DNA from: Primulina eburnea
Taxonomy: Eukaryota > Streptophyta > Magnoliopsida > Lamiales > Gesneriaceae
NCBI RefSeq assembly: GCF_022965805.1
Contig: NC_133114.1
Coordinates: 9,878,261-9,942,260 of the forward strand
Direction of reading: 5' to 3'
Length of the DNA stretch: 64,000 nucleotides
Under the pieces are notes generated by a model. The model was not told the DNA's origin. It was given only the letters and a program-made list of their open reading frames with translations, and searched no databases. Of the stretch, positions 1 to 12,250 are shown piece by piece (position 1 is the first letter of the stretch; each line of letters starts with the position of its first letter). A program made the position numbers and the translations under genes.

Positions 1-485
1 TATCTGATTTGAGTTAGATGCTTATTTGATTAATTTCATAGATTATGAAATATATTGTGTTTATACATGATCGCATGGTTTATGAATTAGTTTGTTTACA
101 TACATGCTTACCATGTTTTATACTGGGATTTATTCTCACCGGAGTTATCCGGCTGTTGTCTTGTTTTGTATGTGTGCATGACAACAGGTGGGGCTGGATC
201 AGGGTCAAGATGACGATGAGAGAAGACGAGTTAGCGTGGTGATTCCGGACTTGTAGCAGACTTGGTTTATTACTTGAATTTAGTACTTGAACCTTAGACT
301 TAGGTTGTACAGTATTGTACTTTTATACTGAACTATAGTTTTTATACAGAAATGTATATTGTTTAGATTCCATTACCTTCCGCAGTTACATTTTAAAAAG
401 AAAAATTTTTAGACCCTGTTTTATCGTAATTGATAATTCAATCCCAACGATGATTAAGAAGATGATTAGCGTCCGGGTCCCCACA
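1..485 (+). mobile_element. 3' end of an X-family LTR (X')
   Basis: This stretch matches the last ~480 bp of the LTRs at 49988-51884 and 55775-57698: the same ATTTCATA/TATGAAAT hairpin, the CACCGGAGTTATCCGGCTG block, the CATGACAACAGGTGGGG block and the terminal GTCCGGGTCCCCACA. It ends in CA at 485, as a complete LTR end should. Sequence continues directly into a gypsy gag frame, so I read it as the 3' LTR of an X-type element inserted into the gag of element W. The rest of that insertion lies left of the window. No host gene is seen here. Confidence 0.8.
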
Positions 486-3400
486 ACTTTCAAGGAGATC
501 GTGTCCAAGGCATTGTTGGCTGAGCAGGACGAGAAGGACATTGCCCGGGAGAGGCAAGCGAGACATCAGGTCTTTGCTGATTTGATTGTCATCCCGATGG
601 TTGCCTTTGATGTTATTCTTGGCATGGATTGGCTATCGACTTATCGTGCAGTGATTGATTGCGTTGCTAAGACGGTGACTTTTGCAGATGATAGCCGGAG
701 GGGAGGTATGCTCGCCAGTGCAGGTACTTCGCTGGTCCTTCCTTTTATTTCATGTCTTGAGGCTGAGAGATTATTGTGTAGAGGTTGCGATGGGTTTCTT
801 GCTTCTATTGTGGATGTGGATGGTATGGTTAAGTTGAATATTGATGATATTGATGTTGTGAGGGAGTTTGCCAATGTGTTTGAGGATGATGTTCCGGGTT
901 TGCCGCCGGACAGAGATGTAGAGTTCGTTATTGATCTAGCTCCAGGTACGGTTCCTATTTCTAAGGCTCCGTACAGGATGGCCCCTACCGAGATGAAAGA
1001 GTTGAAGACGCAGTTGCAGGATCTTTTGGATAAGGGTTTTATTCGTCCGAGTTCTTCGCCTTGGGGAGCTCTGGTTCTATTTGTTAAGAAGAAGGATGGG
1101 TCGTTGCGGCTGTGTATCGACTACAGGGAGCTTAACAAAGTGACTGTCAAGAACAAGTATCCGTTGCCACGGATAGATGATCTGTTTGATCAGCTTCATG
1201 GTGCTACAGTATTTTCGAAGATTGATCTTCGGTCTGGCTATTATCAGTTGAAGGTTAGGGAGTCTGATATCCCTAAGACGGCGTTCAGGACCAGGTATGG
1301 TCACTATGAGTTTCTCGTGATGTCTTTTGGTCTGACCAATGCCCCTTCAGTTTTCATGGATCTGATGAACCGAGTGTTCAAGCCATATTTGGATAGTTTC
1401 GTCATTGTTTTCATCGATGATATCCTGATATATTCCAAGACCAGAGAGCTTCATTCAGAGCATCTCAGAGTTGTGCTTCAGTTGTTGAGAGAGAGGAGGC
1501 TATTTGCTAAGTTGAAGAAGTGTGAGTTTTGGTTGGATCAGATTTCTTTTCTAGGCCATGTCGTTTCGAAGGATGGTATTGCTGTTGATCCAGTGAAGAT
1601 TGAGGCGATTCAGAAGTGGCCTATTCCTACTACTGTTTCAGAGGTTCGCAGTTTCTTTGGTTTGGCAGGTTACTATCGTCGTTTCATCTCAGATTTTTCC
1701 AAGATTGCCCTGCCATTGTCCAATCTGACGAGGAAGACTGTGAAGTTCGAGTGGTCCATTGATTGCCAGAGTGCATTTAAGGAGTTGAAGGATAGATTGA
1801 CGACAGCTCCTATTCTTTCATTGCCCAGTGGTTCAGAGGATTTTGTCGTCTTTACCGATGCGTCGAAGAAGGGTCTTGGTGCAGTGCTGATGCAGCGAGG
1901 CAAGGTCATTGCCTATGCTTCTCGCCAGTTGAAGGATTACGAGAGGAATTATCCGACGCATGATTTAGAGCTGGCAGCTGTGGTTTTCGCCCTGAAGATT
2001 TGGAGACATTACTTGTATGGCGAAAAGTGTGAGATCTTCACAGACCACAAGAGTTTGAAGTACTTGTTTTCTCAGCGAGAGCTCAACATGCGGCAGAGGA
2101 GGTGGTTAGAGCTTGTCAAAGATTATGATGTGACGATTAGTTATCACCCAGGGAAGGCGAATGTTGTGGCTGATGCGTTGAGTCATAAGTCGAGTTCTTC
2201 CTTGAGTTCTTTGCTTCAGAGACCGTTGTTGATGGATTTGCAGAGAGAGGAGATTTCATTGGTGGTTCCGGGGACCATTGCTCGTCTTTCAGCGTTGGTC
2301 ATTTGGGCTACATTGACGGACAGGATCCGTAGAGAGCAGACTGACGATGTTCAGTTGACAGAGTTGAGAGCTAGAGCAGAGGAGAGAGGGAATTCAGAGT
2401 TTGAGCTGAATGGAGATGGTTTGGTGACTTTCAGAGGCCGTATTTGTGTTCCTGCTGGTGATGATATTCGGCGTGACATTCTGACAGAGGCTCATACCGC
2501 ACCATATTCGATTCATCCAGGCAGTACGAAGATGTATCAGGATCTTCGTCGAATCTATTGGTGGCCAGGTATGAAGAAAGATGTTGCTTTGTTCATTTCT
2601 CAGTGCCTTACTTGTCAGCAGGTGAAGATCGAGCATCAGAGACCTGCTGGGACATTGCTATCATTGCCGATTCCTCAGTGGAAGTGGGAGCATATTACGA
2701 TGGATTTCGTGACTGGTCTTCCCAGAGTGCAGAAAGGATTCAATTCTATTTGGGTTATCGTTGATCGATTGACCAAGTCAGCGCACTTTCTTCCAGTCAA
2801 GACGACGTATTCCATGAATCAGTATGCCGAGGATTATATCGCAGAGACTGTTAGACTTCATGGTGTGCCTGTGTCGATTGTGTCTGATCGTGACCCCAGG
2901 TTTACTTCAGAGTTTTGGAAGAGTTTGCACAGAGCTATGGGTTCGCGGTTAGCGTTTAGTACAGCTTATCACCCTCAGAGCGACGGTCAGTCAGAGAGAG
3001 TCATTCAGATTCTTGAGGATATGCTCAGAGCTGGTACTATCGATTATCCAGGTAGCTGGGATTCTATGTTGCCTTTGGTTGAGTTCACTTATAATAATAG
3101 CTACCAGGCGACGATTGGCATGGCACCGTATGAGGCACTTTATGACAGGAAGTGCAGGTCTCCCTTGTATTGGGATGAGGTTGGTGAGAGGAAGATGTTG
3201 GGACCAGAGTTGGTCCAACAGACTGCTGATGTTGTTGCTGTGATCCGAGAGAGGATGAAGACTGCGCAGTCCAGACAGAAGAGCTATGCAGATGTTCGTC
3301 GTAGACCTTTGCAGTTCGAGGTTGGCGACCACGTGTTTCTGAAGATAGCACCTCTCAAGGGTGTGATGAGGTTTGGTAAGAAGGGCAAGCTGAGTCCGAG

Positions 3401-3743
3401 GTTTATTGGTCCATTTGAGATATTGGACAGAGTTGGTGATCGAGCCTACAGATTAGCCCTACCACCAGATCTTGACAGAGTTCATAACGTGTTTCACGTA
3501 TCGATGCTCAGGAAGTATATTGCGAATCCTTCCCATGTTCTTCACCATGAGCCATTGGACTTGACGCCGAATTTGACGTACCAAGAGATTCCGATTCAGA
3601 TTCTGGATCGCACATTCAGAGTATTGAGGAACAAAGAGATCGGCATCGTTAAAGTCCTTTGGAGGAATCATTTGATAGAGGAGGCTACGTGGGAACCAGA
3701 GGTAGAGATGAGAGAGAAGTATCCTGAGTTGTTCGAGCAGTGA
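450..3743 (+). CDS. Gypsy polyprotein of W: gag/PR remnant-RT-RNase H-integrase-chromodomain
   Basis: The frame is open for 1097 codons. Residues 1-12 come from the X' LTR, so the ATG at 450 is not the native start. Residues 13-40 are a gag remnant ([15 protein letters not shown]). Around residue 41 it jumps into the C-terminal half of protease ([19 protein letters not shown]); the catalytic D-S/T-G motif is missing. RT spans ~180-400 with FIDD at 321-324. RNase H spans ~455-580 with D470, E507, D531 and D575. Integrase has a zinc-binding H-H-C-C (C719, C722) and the DDE core D752, D815 and E849. A chromodomain-like [14 protein letters not shown] lies near 1072-1086. The known role of such proteins is copying and integrating element RNA. 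The open frame after two joins suggests recent activity or chance; without protease and full gag it is not autonomous as it stands. Confidence 0.9.
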   Translation: MIKKMISVRVPTTFKEIVSKALLAEQDEKDIARERQARHQVFADLIVIPMVAFDVILGMDWLSTYRAVIDCVAKTVTFADDSRRGGMLASAGTSLVLPFISCLEAERLLCRGCDGFLASIVDVDGMVKLNIDDIDVVREFANVFEDDVPGLPPDRDVEFVIDLAPGTVPISKAPYRMAPTEMKELKTQLQDLLDKGFIRPSSSPWGALVLFVKKKDGSLRLCIDYRELNKVTVKNKYPLPRIDDLFDQLHGATVFSKIDLRSGYYQLKVRESDIPKTAFRTRYGHYEFLVMSFGLTNAPSVFMDLMNRVFKPYLDSFVIVFIDDILIYSKTRELHSEHLRVVLQLLRERRLFAKLKKCEFWLDQISFLGHVVSKDGIAVDPVKIEAIQKWPIPTTVSEVRSFFGLAGYYRRFISDFSKIALPLSNLTRKTVKFEWSIDCQSAFKELKDRLTTAPILSLPSGSEDFVVFTDASKKGLGAVLMQRGKVIAYASRQLKDYERNYPTHDLELAAVVFALKIWRHYLYGEKCEIFTDHKSLKYLFSQRELNMRQRRWLELVKDYDVTISYHPGKANVVADALSHKSSSSLSSLLQRPLLMDLQREEISLVVPGTIARLSALVIWATLTDRIRREQTDDVQLTELRARAEERGNSEFELNGDGLVTFRGRICVPAGDDIRRDILTEAHTAPYSIHPGSTKMYQDLRRIYWWPGMKKDVALFISQCLTCQQVKIEHQRPAGTLLSLPIPQWKWEHITMDFVTGLPRVQKGFNSIWVIVDRLTKSAHFLPVKTTYSMNQYAEDYIAETVRLHGVPVSIVSDRDPRFTSEFWKSLHRAMGSRLAFSTAYHPQSDGQSERVIQILEDMLRAGTIDYPGSWDSMLPLVEFTYNNSYQATIGMAPYEALYDRKCRSPLYWDEVGERKMLGPELVQQTADVVAVIRERMKTAQSRQKSYADVRRRPLQFEVGDHVFLKIAPLKGVMRFGKKGKLSPRFIGPFEILDRVGDRAYRLALPPDLDRVHNVFHVSMLRKYIANPSHVLHHEPLDLTPNLTYQEIPIQILDRTFRVLRNKEIGIVKVLWRNHLIEEATWEPEVEMREKYPELFEQ

Positions 3744-3770
3744 TGTCAATTTCGCGGTCGAAATTCCTCT

Positions 3771-3782
3771 AAGGAGGGGAGA
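3771..3782 (+). other. Polypurine tract of W
   Basis: AAGGAGGGGAGA lies just before the TGTAATAGCC start of the 3' LTR. This is the plus-strand primer position in LTR retrotransposons. Confidence 0.8.
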
Positions 3783-3987
3783 TTGTAATAGCCGAACCCG
3801 GTGTACGGTACGATTTAAGTTTCGTATGTTCATTTGAGTTATTTGATTAGAGGTTTAGAGTTGTGTTTATGGGCTATAGTATGTTTAGTATATTGTTCTT
3901 GAGGTGTTAGTTGTTGTTGGTTGTTCGTTTCAGAGTTCCGGATCGATTTTAGTTGCATTGGAGGTGATCTTGGCCGTGACCATAGTG

Positions 3988-4169
3988 CACCCGCGGTAGT
4001 GCAAGGAGTGCACCCGCGGTCGACTGTTCCAGTTTTTGTGTTGGAGGGCCGTAGCATCACCGCACCCGCGGTGATGCAGGGACCGCACCCGCGGTGTCTG
4101 TGGTTCAGGAATTTTGTGGACTGCCGAGAGCTCAGCGCACCCGCGGCCTTTGTGTTGGCGCACCCGCGG
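3988..4169 (+). repeat. CACCCGCGG array in the W LTR (6 exact copies)
   Basis: Exact CACCCGCGG occurs at 3988, 4011, 4063, 4086, 4138 and 4161, mostly as GCACCCGCGGT with CCGCGG at its heart. Copies come in pairs about 23 bp apart (3988/4011, 4063/4086, 4138/4161) and the pairs repeat every 75 bp. This regular spacing suggests duplication of a ~75-bp unit, now diverged except for the motif. The array is about 205-385 bp from the LTR start in otherwise AT-rich DNA. Confidence 0.9.
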
Positions 4170-4931
4170 TGATGTACAGTAGAGGTATGGTCGAGATTTA
4201 TAGTACCTTTTTGATCGATTTGACTTCATTCTTTCCTCTTTTCATTTCGAAATCCTCTCATTTCTTAGGGTTTTCTTCATTTCTTTCACTTCCTATCTTC
4301 GATTCAAGCGTTTATTTGGCGATTCGACTTGAGATCAACGTTCTCCGTGGTGCTAGGAAGCTTAGGTAAGTTTTTGGTGCGATTCTTTTAAGGTTTCGAG
4401 TTGAGAGTTGTGTTGGGTTTGTTATTCTTGTGGATTTATGGATTATTAGCTTGGTTTCTTGGATTTGGAGTTGATATTGGTGTTATATTTGGATTATTGT
4501 TGTAGGTGGTGATCAAGAACTAATTTTGTGGTGTTCTTGTGGGTTGTAAGTGGAATTCCTCCCTTTTTGCTCACATGAGGTTATATGTATTGTGTTTAAA
4601 AGGTTTTATGTGATATTCCCTTCCATTTGAACCATTGTATGTATTGATTCAATTGTTATATTTATTGGGGCATTTGTTGTCTCATATATATTGAAAAAGG
4701 GAATACAAGAGAAAAATAGAGTTTCAAAGTTCATGTTTAAATGTCAGAGAATTCAAATGTTTCCGGATTGTTAAATACATAGTCAGAGATTGCATGCAAT
4801 ATTAGTTGATCAACGCCCATAGGCTTTTATCCCTCAGAGTTATCGGTATTTATATCGATTTGGGATACGAGCAACCCACAGACAGAGATACTATTGATAT
4901 CAATCCCCATAGTAACGATAAATACCATCTC

Positions 4932-4958
4932 ATTGCTATTGCTATTGCTATTGCTATT
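4932..4958 (+). repeat. ATTGCT microsatellite
   Basis: A short tandem run of ATTGCT (four full units plus a partial one) lies inside the W LTR. Confidence 0.8.
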
Positions 4959-5352
4959 GATATGATATTCATGTTCAGAGTTTACAGTCCAGAGTTGATG
5001 GTATTTATGATTTCAAAGCTATGTTTTACAGATTTTATTGTTCATTGCTATGTAAGAGTTCCACTTGCTGAGATTTATTCTCATTTCAGTTATTTCATGT
5101 GATGCAGATCAGAGTGGTGGCCCGGGACGTTGACTGCGAGACAGGGGTCATATGCATACACCGATGGAAGGATGATTTTGATGGCATGATCATAGGAATG
5201 ATGTTTTGTTTTTGTTATGTCATTTAAATGATCATGTATTTATTTTGGATGTAAATGTTTAAAGAAGTGTATTTTGAAACTCCTTCCATATTTAAAGTAA
5301 AATTTTTAATTTCCGCTGCGTATTTTTAATGTTAAGGGCTAGAGGTGTCACA

Positions 5353-6694
5353 GATTGTGTGTGCCAAAACAAGGAACAATCAGAACTGACATTCTTATTG
5401 ATTCACATGCTACTCCCTATTCGATCCATCCATAAGGCACGAAAATGTACAAGGATTTGAAACCATTATTTTGGTGGCCTGGTATGAAAAAGGACATTGC
5501 TCAATTTGTTGCACAATGTCTAACTTGTCAACAGGTCAAGACTGAACATCAAAGACCTGGATGACTCCTGAAACCACTACCCATTCTTGGGTGGAAATGG
5601 AAACATATCACAATGGATTTCATCCTTGGTTTGTGTTATCCTTGGTTTGCCAAGAACACAAATAGGATTCAATGCTCTATGGGTTATTGTGGATCGACTC
5701 ACAAAATCAGCTCACTTTCTTCCAGTGAAGAACACATACACGATGAATCAATATGCTGAAGAATACATCAAAGAGATAGTGAGGCTTCATGGCATCCTAG
5801 TATCCATTGTATCTGATAGAGATCCCAAATTTACATCTGCATTTTGGAAAAGTTTACATCATGCTATGGGAACCCAATTAGCATTTAGTACATCATTCCT
5901 CCCTCAAACTGATGGACAATCAGAACGAGTAAATCAGAACTTAGAAGATATGTTGAGGCATGTAACATTGATTTTCCAGGTAGTTGAGACAGCAAACTAC
6001 CGTTGGCTGATTTTACATGTAACAATAGCTATAGTCAAGAATTGGAATGGCACCATATACTGCATGGTAGAAAATGTCGCTCTCCAGTACATTGGGAAGA
6101 AATAGGAGAAAGAAAGTTATTAGGCCCTGAATTGGTACAACAGACAGCCGAATTGGTAACCAAGATTAGAGAAAGAATGCACACTGCCTAGAGCCGACAG
6201 AAAAGTTACGCTGATGTGCGACATCGTCAATTAGAATTTCAAGTCGGTGACCATGTATTTGTAAAGATATCACCATTGAAGGGCATTTTGCGTTTCGGCA
6301 AGAAGGGAAAATTAAGTCCAAGATATATAGGTCATTTGAAATCTTGGAAAGAATAGGAGACAGAGCCAACCGAGTTGCTTTACCACCGAACTTATCAAAC
6401 GTTCATAATGTTTTTCATGTTTTCTTGCTACGGAAATATTTGGCCAATCCTTCTCATATTCTTCATTACAAACCATTGGAGCTTGCATCGAATCTCTCGT
6501 ATGAAGAACGACCGGTCCAAATCCTTGATAGGAAATCAAAAGTGTTACGAGGCAAGGAAATACCCTTAGTGAAACTATTATGGCGCAACCATGCAATCGA
6601 AGAAGCAACTTGGGGGCGAGAAGACGAAATTCAATAGAGATATCCTGAACTATATGGTACGTCAAATTTCGAGGACAAAATTCTTTGAAGGAGG
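5353..6694 (+). pseudogene. Broken integrase/chromodomain coding region of Z'
   Basis: Conceptual translation follows the Z polyprotein from LCVPKQGT through the integrase zinc finger (CLTCQQVK), the DDE core ([26 protein letters not shown]) to a chromodomain-like tail (VKLLWRNHAIEEATW). Stops and frameshifts break it: a stop after YSIHP near 5430, a stop near 5563, a small duplication of TTGGTTTG near 5625-5650, frame loss near 5960-6100 and stops near 6189 and 6636. Open pieces remain at 5587-6105, 6003-6191 and 6344-6637. It cannot give a working integrase. Confidence 0.85.
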
Positions 6695-6701
6695 GGAGAA
6701 T

Positions 6702-8637
6702 TGTAATGCCCGATTAATCGTACAAATGATAATAAGGCGTTTATGTCATTTAATATATAGTTATTTAACTCATATGTTTTACATGTTGATTGAAGTATCG
6801 ATATTGAAACTGATTATGATTTCTAGATGGTCCATGGTGTATTGAGAATGAATATGTGTTTAAATAGTGATAATAAGATGAGTAGGTAAAAGTAGTGTAA
6901 TGAAGTTGGTAGGAAATGAGATGAAAATATGGTAGGTCTTACGCGTTTTAGCATAATCATTTGAATATTGATCCAAATTGTGTGAGGTCATAACCATTAG
7001 AAATCTAATATATAATGCTACAACTTTCATGTTTTGGGTTATGTCCAAATCATTGTGGAAGACAAGCCAACAGTGCCCCAAAATGTGTCATGTATACCGT
7101 CATTCCCTCACTGACACATGTTAGGAGAATAAGCATACCTTTTTACTCAAACCTCCAAATGACATGAAACTAGTTGGAGATTCAAGCCAAGCCATAGGGC
7201 TACAACTTTAATGTTTATCACCTTTTCAAATTATGAAGGAAAGAGCTGTTTCTGGAGCGATCTTTTATGAAGCAGTGTGCAGAGGCAGAACCTGTGGCGC
7301 CCGAGCGGTAGAAAATGACCGCCCGAGCACCGGTGCACTACAAGCCTAGTCTGTACAGAACATTCCGCGCCCGAGAGGTAGAAAATGACCGATTATCGAA
7401 GCCATTTTCACCATTTCTCAATCCTTAAACAACAAGACTTGAGAGAAAACCTAGGAATCTTCCTCCAAATGCTTTCTTCTTCATTCCTTTCATCATTTTG
7501 AAGTTATAACTTAGTTCTCCATCTCAAGAACTTCCTAAGGGTGTAATTTTTATTCTCTTTTAGTTGTTCTACATGTAAAGGAGTAGCTTTCACATACTAG
7601 AGACATAGTGACTTGACTATTGGTTTATTGACAGCATAGGACTGATAAACATCGTCTCAAACCAGTGTTCTTACACTTGGACTGTAAGTTGGCATGTTCT
7701 TGAATTAATACATGAGTAAAATTATGATTTCAAATACTTCCCATTGATTATTGCTATATATACATTGTTATTATGTTTATTGATGAAAACATAGCAACAT
7801 ATTCCATTGTTATATATTATATATGTAATGAACTAATGAATATGGAAGAGGGGTGCTATGTCATGAACATGAAAGGAAAAAGACTGATTTTATATGATAT
7901 AGAGCTTGTTGACATCATGAGTGAGTTTAAGTCCACCAAACCTATTGGCCAAAATATGTTAATGGGGCGTGGGGTTGCCAAAGGTTTCTCCCTGACATCC
8001 AACACAGTAGTAGCTATATAATAAAGCAAGCACGGTATTACAGGTCAACTAATGAGGCTCAAGTACGAAAATGAACATGAATATATGCTATGGTATGACA
8101 TGGTTTAAAGATTCATTGTTGATCACGACTTGATATGTATGTTCCTTATACGCATATTGATACGTATAAGTGCCAACTTATTGAGTTTTATAAACTCACA
8201 TAGCTCATGTATTATAGGATCAGGTAATGAAAATACATAGGATGCTTGAAACGTGCCTCACCTCGACAAGAACCGAAACTTCTTATTGTATACCTTCCGC
8301 ATATGTATTATAATGAATTTAATGTCAGGGTTTTAAACAAGTTTTACAATGTGTATGTCTATGGGTATAATGATACATAATATGTTTGTATAGAAGGAAA
8401 TGATTATATGTACATATTGTATTGTTTCTTGAAGGTTAGTGTATTACATATTGTTATTATTGCTTGAGTGTTGGTGTATTGAAATTTAGGGACATCATGT
8501 CAAAATTTTTACAAATTGTCAAAATGATGCTCCTTGTTTTGAATTGCTTCATTTATATAGATATATCATTCAAACCCTATTTTGATTAGAAGTATAAGTA
8601 TCATTAGTCATGTCAAGTATAGAGTAAGGGTGTAACA
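6702..8637 (+). repeat. 3' LTR of Z'
   Basis: It starts TGTAATGCCCGATTAATCG after the tract GAAGGAGGGGAGAA (6687-6700) and ends AGAGTAAGGGTGTAACA. The Z LTR ends GGGTGTGACA. It has GC-rich hairpin units (7296-7392), a perfect TGAGTTT-TAT-AAACTCA stem-loop (8182-8198) and an acceptor-like TATTATAG ending at 8217. No coding sequence is seen. Confidence 0.85.
7296..7392 (+). repeat. GC-rich hairpin units in the Z' LTR
   Basis: Two decayed units of the Z-type hairpin: GGCGCCCGAGCGGTA...GACCGCCCGAGCACC and CGCGCCCGAGAGGTA...GACCG. Each is preceded by CAGAAC (7286 and 7360 areas). They match the better-kept units at 20908-21088 and 27168-27348. Confidence 0.8.
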
Positions 8638-9350
8638 TCTTTCCCACATACATGTATATGTATTGGCACTTCAGTCGGACCCATTTCCCACATACAATTA
8701 TATGCATTTGCTTTTAAGTTGGACCCCTTCCCGCATACACGTTTACTTACTGTTCTTGCATGCGGTGGCTCCACTTTATACTTGTTGACTTTTGGTTTGG
8801 TGTTGTGGTTGTTGGATGATGGATGTGAAATGAAGATGAGTTTGTATGTGATGTTGTGTATTGGATGCTGTGAAGGAGTTTTCTATTTGTTCTTAATCCA
8901 ATTAACACAACTCACTTCAATAGTCTCAAGCAAAACCATAAGTTGGTTTAAAACTCTCCGCTCGCGAATATTTCCTCACCTGACTCCCTAATGAAACATG
9001 ATACCTCCAAAATGATTAAATTGGCCTATTGGCCCACTTCATTTGTTCAGTCTCATTATTGAATCATAAACAACGGATATTTATATCAGTGACCCTAAGG
9101 CCTACATCACATGAAGTTTCAAAATAAAGAATTAAACATATACAAAAGTGGTCTGTAAGCCTACTCTTATATCAAAACCAAGCTTCCATGCCCTTCAGTA
9201 GTTCGCACAGTGTTCTCATTCTGCTATGCTATCTCTCCATTCTACGTTGTACTCTGGTTTGGTGAGATTTAACTCCCTGTTCTCTGGAACTCTTTCCAGC
9301 CATGTCTCGGTGGCCTATGTGATTTCCTTTCAAGTATCCTGGAAGCTACT
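8638..9350. other. Non-coding stretch, probably 3' region of the Tat-type host element
   Basis: No credible gene is seen. Between 8638 and 8745 a ~50-60 bp unit recurs about three times (CCCACATAC/CCCGCATAC ... CGGACCC/TGGACCC). The rest is AT-rich, without a recognised LTR end. It lies between the Z' LTR and the recognisable Tat-type coding sequence, so it is probably the decayed 3' part of that element, but this is inference. Confidence 0.4.
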
Positions 9351-10185
9351 ATGGACTCAGATTTTCGTTATTCAAGCTAATGCCAAAGTGGCCCCAAAGG
9401 CCAACTCCCCGCTGGATATTAGCTTTTTTGTTCTCTTTACTCACTCCCTCAACAAGCTGATCAAATCTTGCTTAATTTCTTCTTCCAGCAATGTGCTCAC
9501 ATATACCAGCTTAGGATCATCAAATTCTCCTAAGTTGATCTCTTCTAACGGATCTCGTACCTCATTTTGACCATCTTCCGGTTGAGATGGCGCCATTAAT
9601 AACTCATCAACTTGAAGCTCATCTTTTTTATACTCTTCTTCGAACTCATCTTCATAAACCACTTCCATCTCATGGGTATTCCCCTGTTCCTTATCGCATA
9701 CTCTATCCAGAACCTGCTGCACAAAGACTTTCCACATTGAGGCTGCAACCACCTCTTTCTCCTTTTAATTGTACTCAATCATCGATCTCCTCGATCGTCG
9801 GCTGAATCATCGGCCTATATGGCCCGATGAAAGTAGGTTTAAGTATCTGGTTCAACACTGAACTTGAGGTTGGGGACTGCATGCAAACTAGATTCCTTTT
9901 TCTATTCTCGCCACGGACTTAGATGGGCCCGAAATCTCCGTTATAGTATCTGGCCTCCACTATGTTGGCATGATCTTGGAAATGATGTGCATCAACTTCC
10001 ACAATCTCCACATCATCTCTTTTCCAAAATAAAAGCAACATGTGCATTGAGGATGAGATGCAGTGATTTGCATGGATCCAATCTCTGCCTAAAAAAGCTT
10101 GGAAGTTGGCAGATGAGTTCACAACGAAAAATGCACACATAGACGACATACTCCCCACCATAACAGCTGGGAAAACCTTAATGGT
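9350..10185 (-). pseudogene. Tat-type gypsy pol fragment: end of protease region and linker before RT
   Basis: Read on the minus strand from 10185: a protease-region segment (CAFFVVNSSANFQAFLGRDW, then an IHANHCI-like stretch and VEARYYNGDFGPI), then a linker with DPLEEINLGEFDDPKLVYVS and LLEEEIKQDLISLLRE. These match the block just upstream of RT in Tat/Ogre-type elements. Open pieces lie at 9919-10161 and 9441-9752, with stops between. RT, RNase H and integrase are absent, so pol was lost by deletion. The frame is continued on the other side of the Y insertion at 48960, which carries ...AAFIGKTTKT upstream. Confidence 0.75.
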
Positions 10186-10493
10186 TGTGGGGACCCGGAC
10201 GCAAATTCATTTCTTAGTCATCTTTGGTAATAATTGGATCAACTAAATATACTGGGTCTAATTTTTTTTTAAAAAAATACAAGTGCAGACCATATGTCAA
10301 TCATTTGATATAAACATCAAAATAGAATATACAAGTATTGTACGAAATACATTCATCTCAAACTAAGGTTCAAAAACTACATATCTAGTGTTGAAACCAA
10401 CTCTAGTTCTGGGCCCGGATCTCCACGATAATCTTTTTCTCTCATCCTCTTCTCGACTCTGATCCTGTCCCACCTGTTGTCATGCACACATAC
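10186..10493 (-). repeat. Y 3' LTR, piece 1 (LTR end)
   Basis: On the plus strand it begins TGTGGGGACCCGGACG, the complement of the LTR end CGTCCGGGTCCCCACA. It matches the 5' LTR from 47150 onward and is interrupted at 10493 by Z. Confidence 0.88.
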
Positions 10494-10818
10494 TGTCACA
10501 CCCTTACTCTATACTTGACATGATTAATGATACTTATACTTGTAATCAAAATAAGGTTTGAATGATATAACTATATTATGAATCAAATCAAACAAGGGGC
10601 ATCACTTTGACGGTTTGTAAAAATTTTGGCATGACGTCCCTATATTTTGTATAAGCCCAAACCAAGCAACAACATTCATATATACATAGACACAAACTCA
10701 ACTCAAGCAACAACATCAACCCATATATATATAATCGTATTCTTACACACAAACATATTCTGTACCATCATACCCCTAGACATAAACATCGTAAAACTTG
10801 TTTCAAACCCTGACATTC
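10494..10818 (-). repeat. Z 3' LTR, piece 1
   Basis: On the plus strand it starts TGTCACACCCTTACTC and matches 25866-26190. It is interrupted after CATTC (10814-10818). Confidence 0.9.
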
Positions 10819-11889
10819 TGTGATGTCTCGAAAATTAGAAGTCCACATGAACCACGTGAGTGCAAGTTATTAAATTCCTTATATATTTTATTAAATGATT
10901 TTAATGCATGCTTTCATATAATTTATGATTTTAGTATTTTAATTATTTATGTTTATTTAATGTACGTTAAAATATTTTCTTGAGTTTTATGTTTCAGGCG
11001 AATATTCGAGGCGAGATCGAGGAAAGGAGACCGGGACGATTTTTAGTAAATTTTAATGTGGAATTTTATTGTTAAGTAGATTGGGTGTTTTAAATAATTT
11101 AATTAGTTTTTAGCATTTTAAAAAGTCTAATTTATTTATTTAGTGCTTTTAAGAGTTTAAAACTCTTAGAGTGTAGCAAATGTGCATTTTATTTTAAATT
11201 GGAGAATTTTATAAAATTAGTGTGTGTTTATTTTAATTGGGGGATTTTATGTAAAGATTAGTGGGGGTTAATATTTTATTTAAATTGTTACTGGAATTAA
11301 TATTTTTTTTTATTAGCACCTTAATGATACAATTAAGTAATTTATTCCCTAATTTCTACTACACAATTCAAGCACACACTTAAGTCAAAACACTCACACC
11401 TTTACACCCATATATACGTATATCATATACACACACATATTCAAACAATTCAACATTATTACACAAACATATACACGTGAAACACATACACATTCAAAGA
11501 TAATTTTCAAACTTTTTGACTAAAGGAAGGGAAATACGTTTCAAACTCTTTTGCACCAATCTCCTCTCCAATTATTTTCTCCTTCCTTTTCCCTTTCCTT
11601 TCAACAAGCATCGTTCCTTTCCTCTGCCATTTTCCAGCAAGATTTAGTGAGTTTTCTTCAAGAAAAATCAACAAAGTTCGTCCCGGATCGTCTCCCGTAT
11701 CATCTCCGCTTCGGTATCGTCGTTACGGTATTTTTAAATATCAAAAGGCACGTATATTCTGTTCTTGATGTATCGATCTTGTCATATTATGCGTTGTGTT
11801 GTTATTTATGGGAAAATTATATGTGCGATGCGTAGAAGTTTGAGCAATCACGCCTAGATCAAGTTTGAAACAATTTTGGATCACCAAAT

Positions 11890-12250
11890 TCACGTTTTTT
11901 ATGTTCTGTAAAATACTGCGATTTTTCGGTATTGATTTTGAGAAAACTTTCAACGTGAAAATCGTAGAATTTTCGATGCCTTAGATTTGATATAAAATTC
12001 GAAATATTCGGATGAAAATTGAGTGAGTTATGGCATTTTTCGTAGGACTGCTCAAACTGCATTTTTATATAAACGTTTTTGTTGTTCTGAAAAATACTGC
12101 GATTTTTCAGTAAGGATTTTGAGAAAACTTTTAACTACAAAAACGTAGATCTTTTCGATACGTTCGATTTGATATAAAATTCGAGTTATTTGGATTAAAA
12201 ACGAGTGAGTTATGATGTTTTTCGTATGACTGCTCATATCGTGTTTCAAG
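11890..12250 (+). repeat. Tandem duplication (~185 bp) in the LARD-like LTR
   Basis: Two diverged copies share TGTTCTG(T/A)AAAATACTGCG, TTTTGAGAAAACTTT, GATTTGATATAAAATTCGA, GAGTGAGTTATG and TTTTTCGTA(G/T)GACTGCTCA in the same order. Copy 2 begins near 12074. The same pair is present at +5921 in the 3' LTR. Boundaries are approximate. Confidence 0.8.

Larger units (their letters stand above)
486..5352 (+). mobile_element. Ty3/gypsy chromovirus W, 3' part (gag remnant, pol, 3' LTR)
   Basis: Element W has the chromovirus order protease remnant, reverse transcriptase, RNase H, integrase, chromodomain, then a polypurine tract (3771-3782) and a 3' LTR. Its 5' LTR, PBS and most of gag lie outside the window, beyond the X' insertion. 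On the right, the LTR end is followed at once by integrase-coding sequence of a different gypsy (GATTGTGTGTGCC...), so W was inserted into that older element. The TSD cannot be tested because the left end is not in the window. Confidence 0.85.
3784..5352 (+). repeat. 3' LTR of W
   Basis: The LTR starts TGTAATAGCCGAACC and ends GGCTAGAGGTGTCACA, a TG...CA pair about 1569 bp long. It holds a GC-rich CACCCGCGG array (3988-4169), a splice-donor-like GTAAGT at 4366, a short ATTGCT tandem repeat (4932-4958) and an acceptor-like GTGATGCAG ending at 5107. It has no coding sequence. The partner LTR is outside the window, so the boundaries rest on the polypurine tract, the TG/CA ends and the resumption of Z' coding sequence after 5352. 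Confidence 0.85.
5353..8637 (+). mobile_element. Gypsy relic Z' (integrase end, chromodomain, 3' LTR)
   Basis: The remains of a chromovirus of the same family as Z (10494-27942). Its coding part aligns with the integrase end of Z. Its LTR (6702-8637) aligns with the 2077-bp Z LTR but is clearly older. It is cut on the left by the W insertion. Confidence 0.85.

Noticed and set aside
1..485. 5' LTR of element W
   Set aside because: It does not match the W 3' LTR at 3784-5352; it matches the X LTR instead.
8719..8991. 90-codon plus-strand frame between Z' and the Tat-type fragment
   Set aside because: It overlaps a short tandem repeat and shows no conserved features.
11551..11835. 94-codon frame in the LARD-like LTR, repeated at 17472-17756
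   Set aside because: It lies in an LTR, is the same only because the LTRs are the same, and shows no protein family features.
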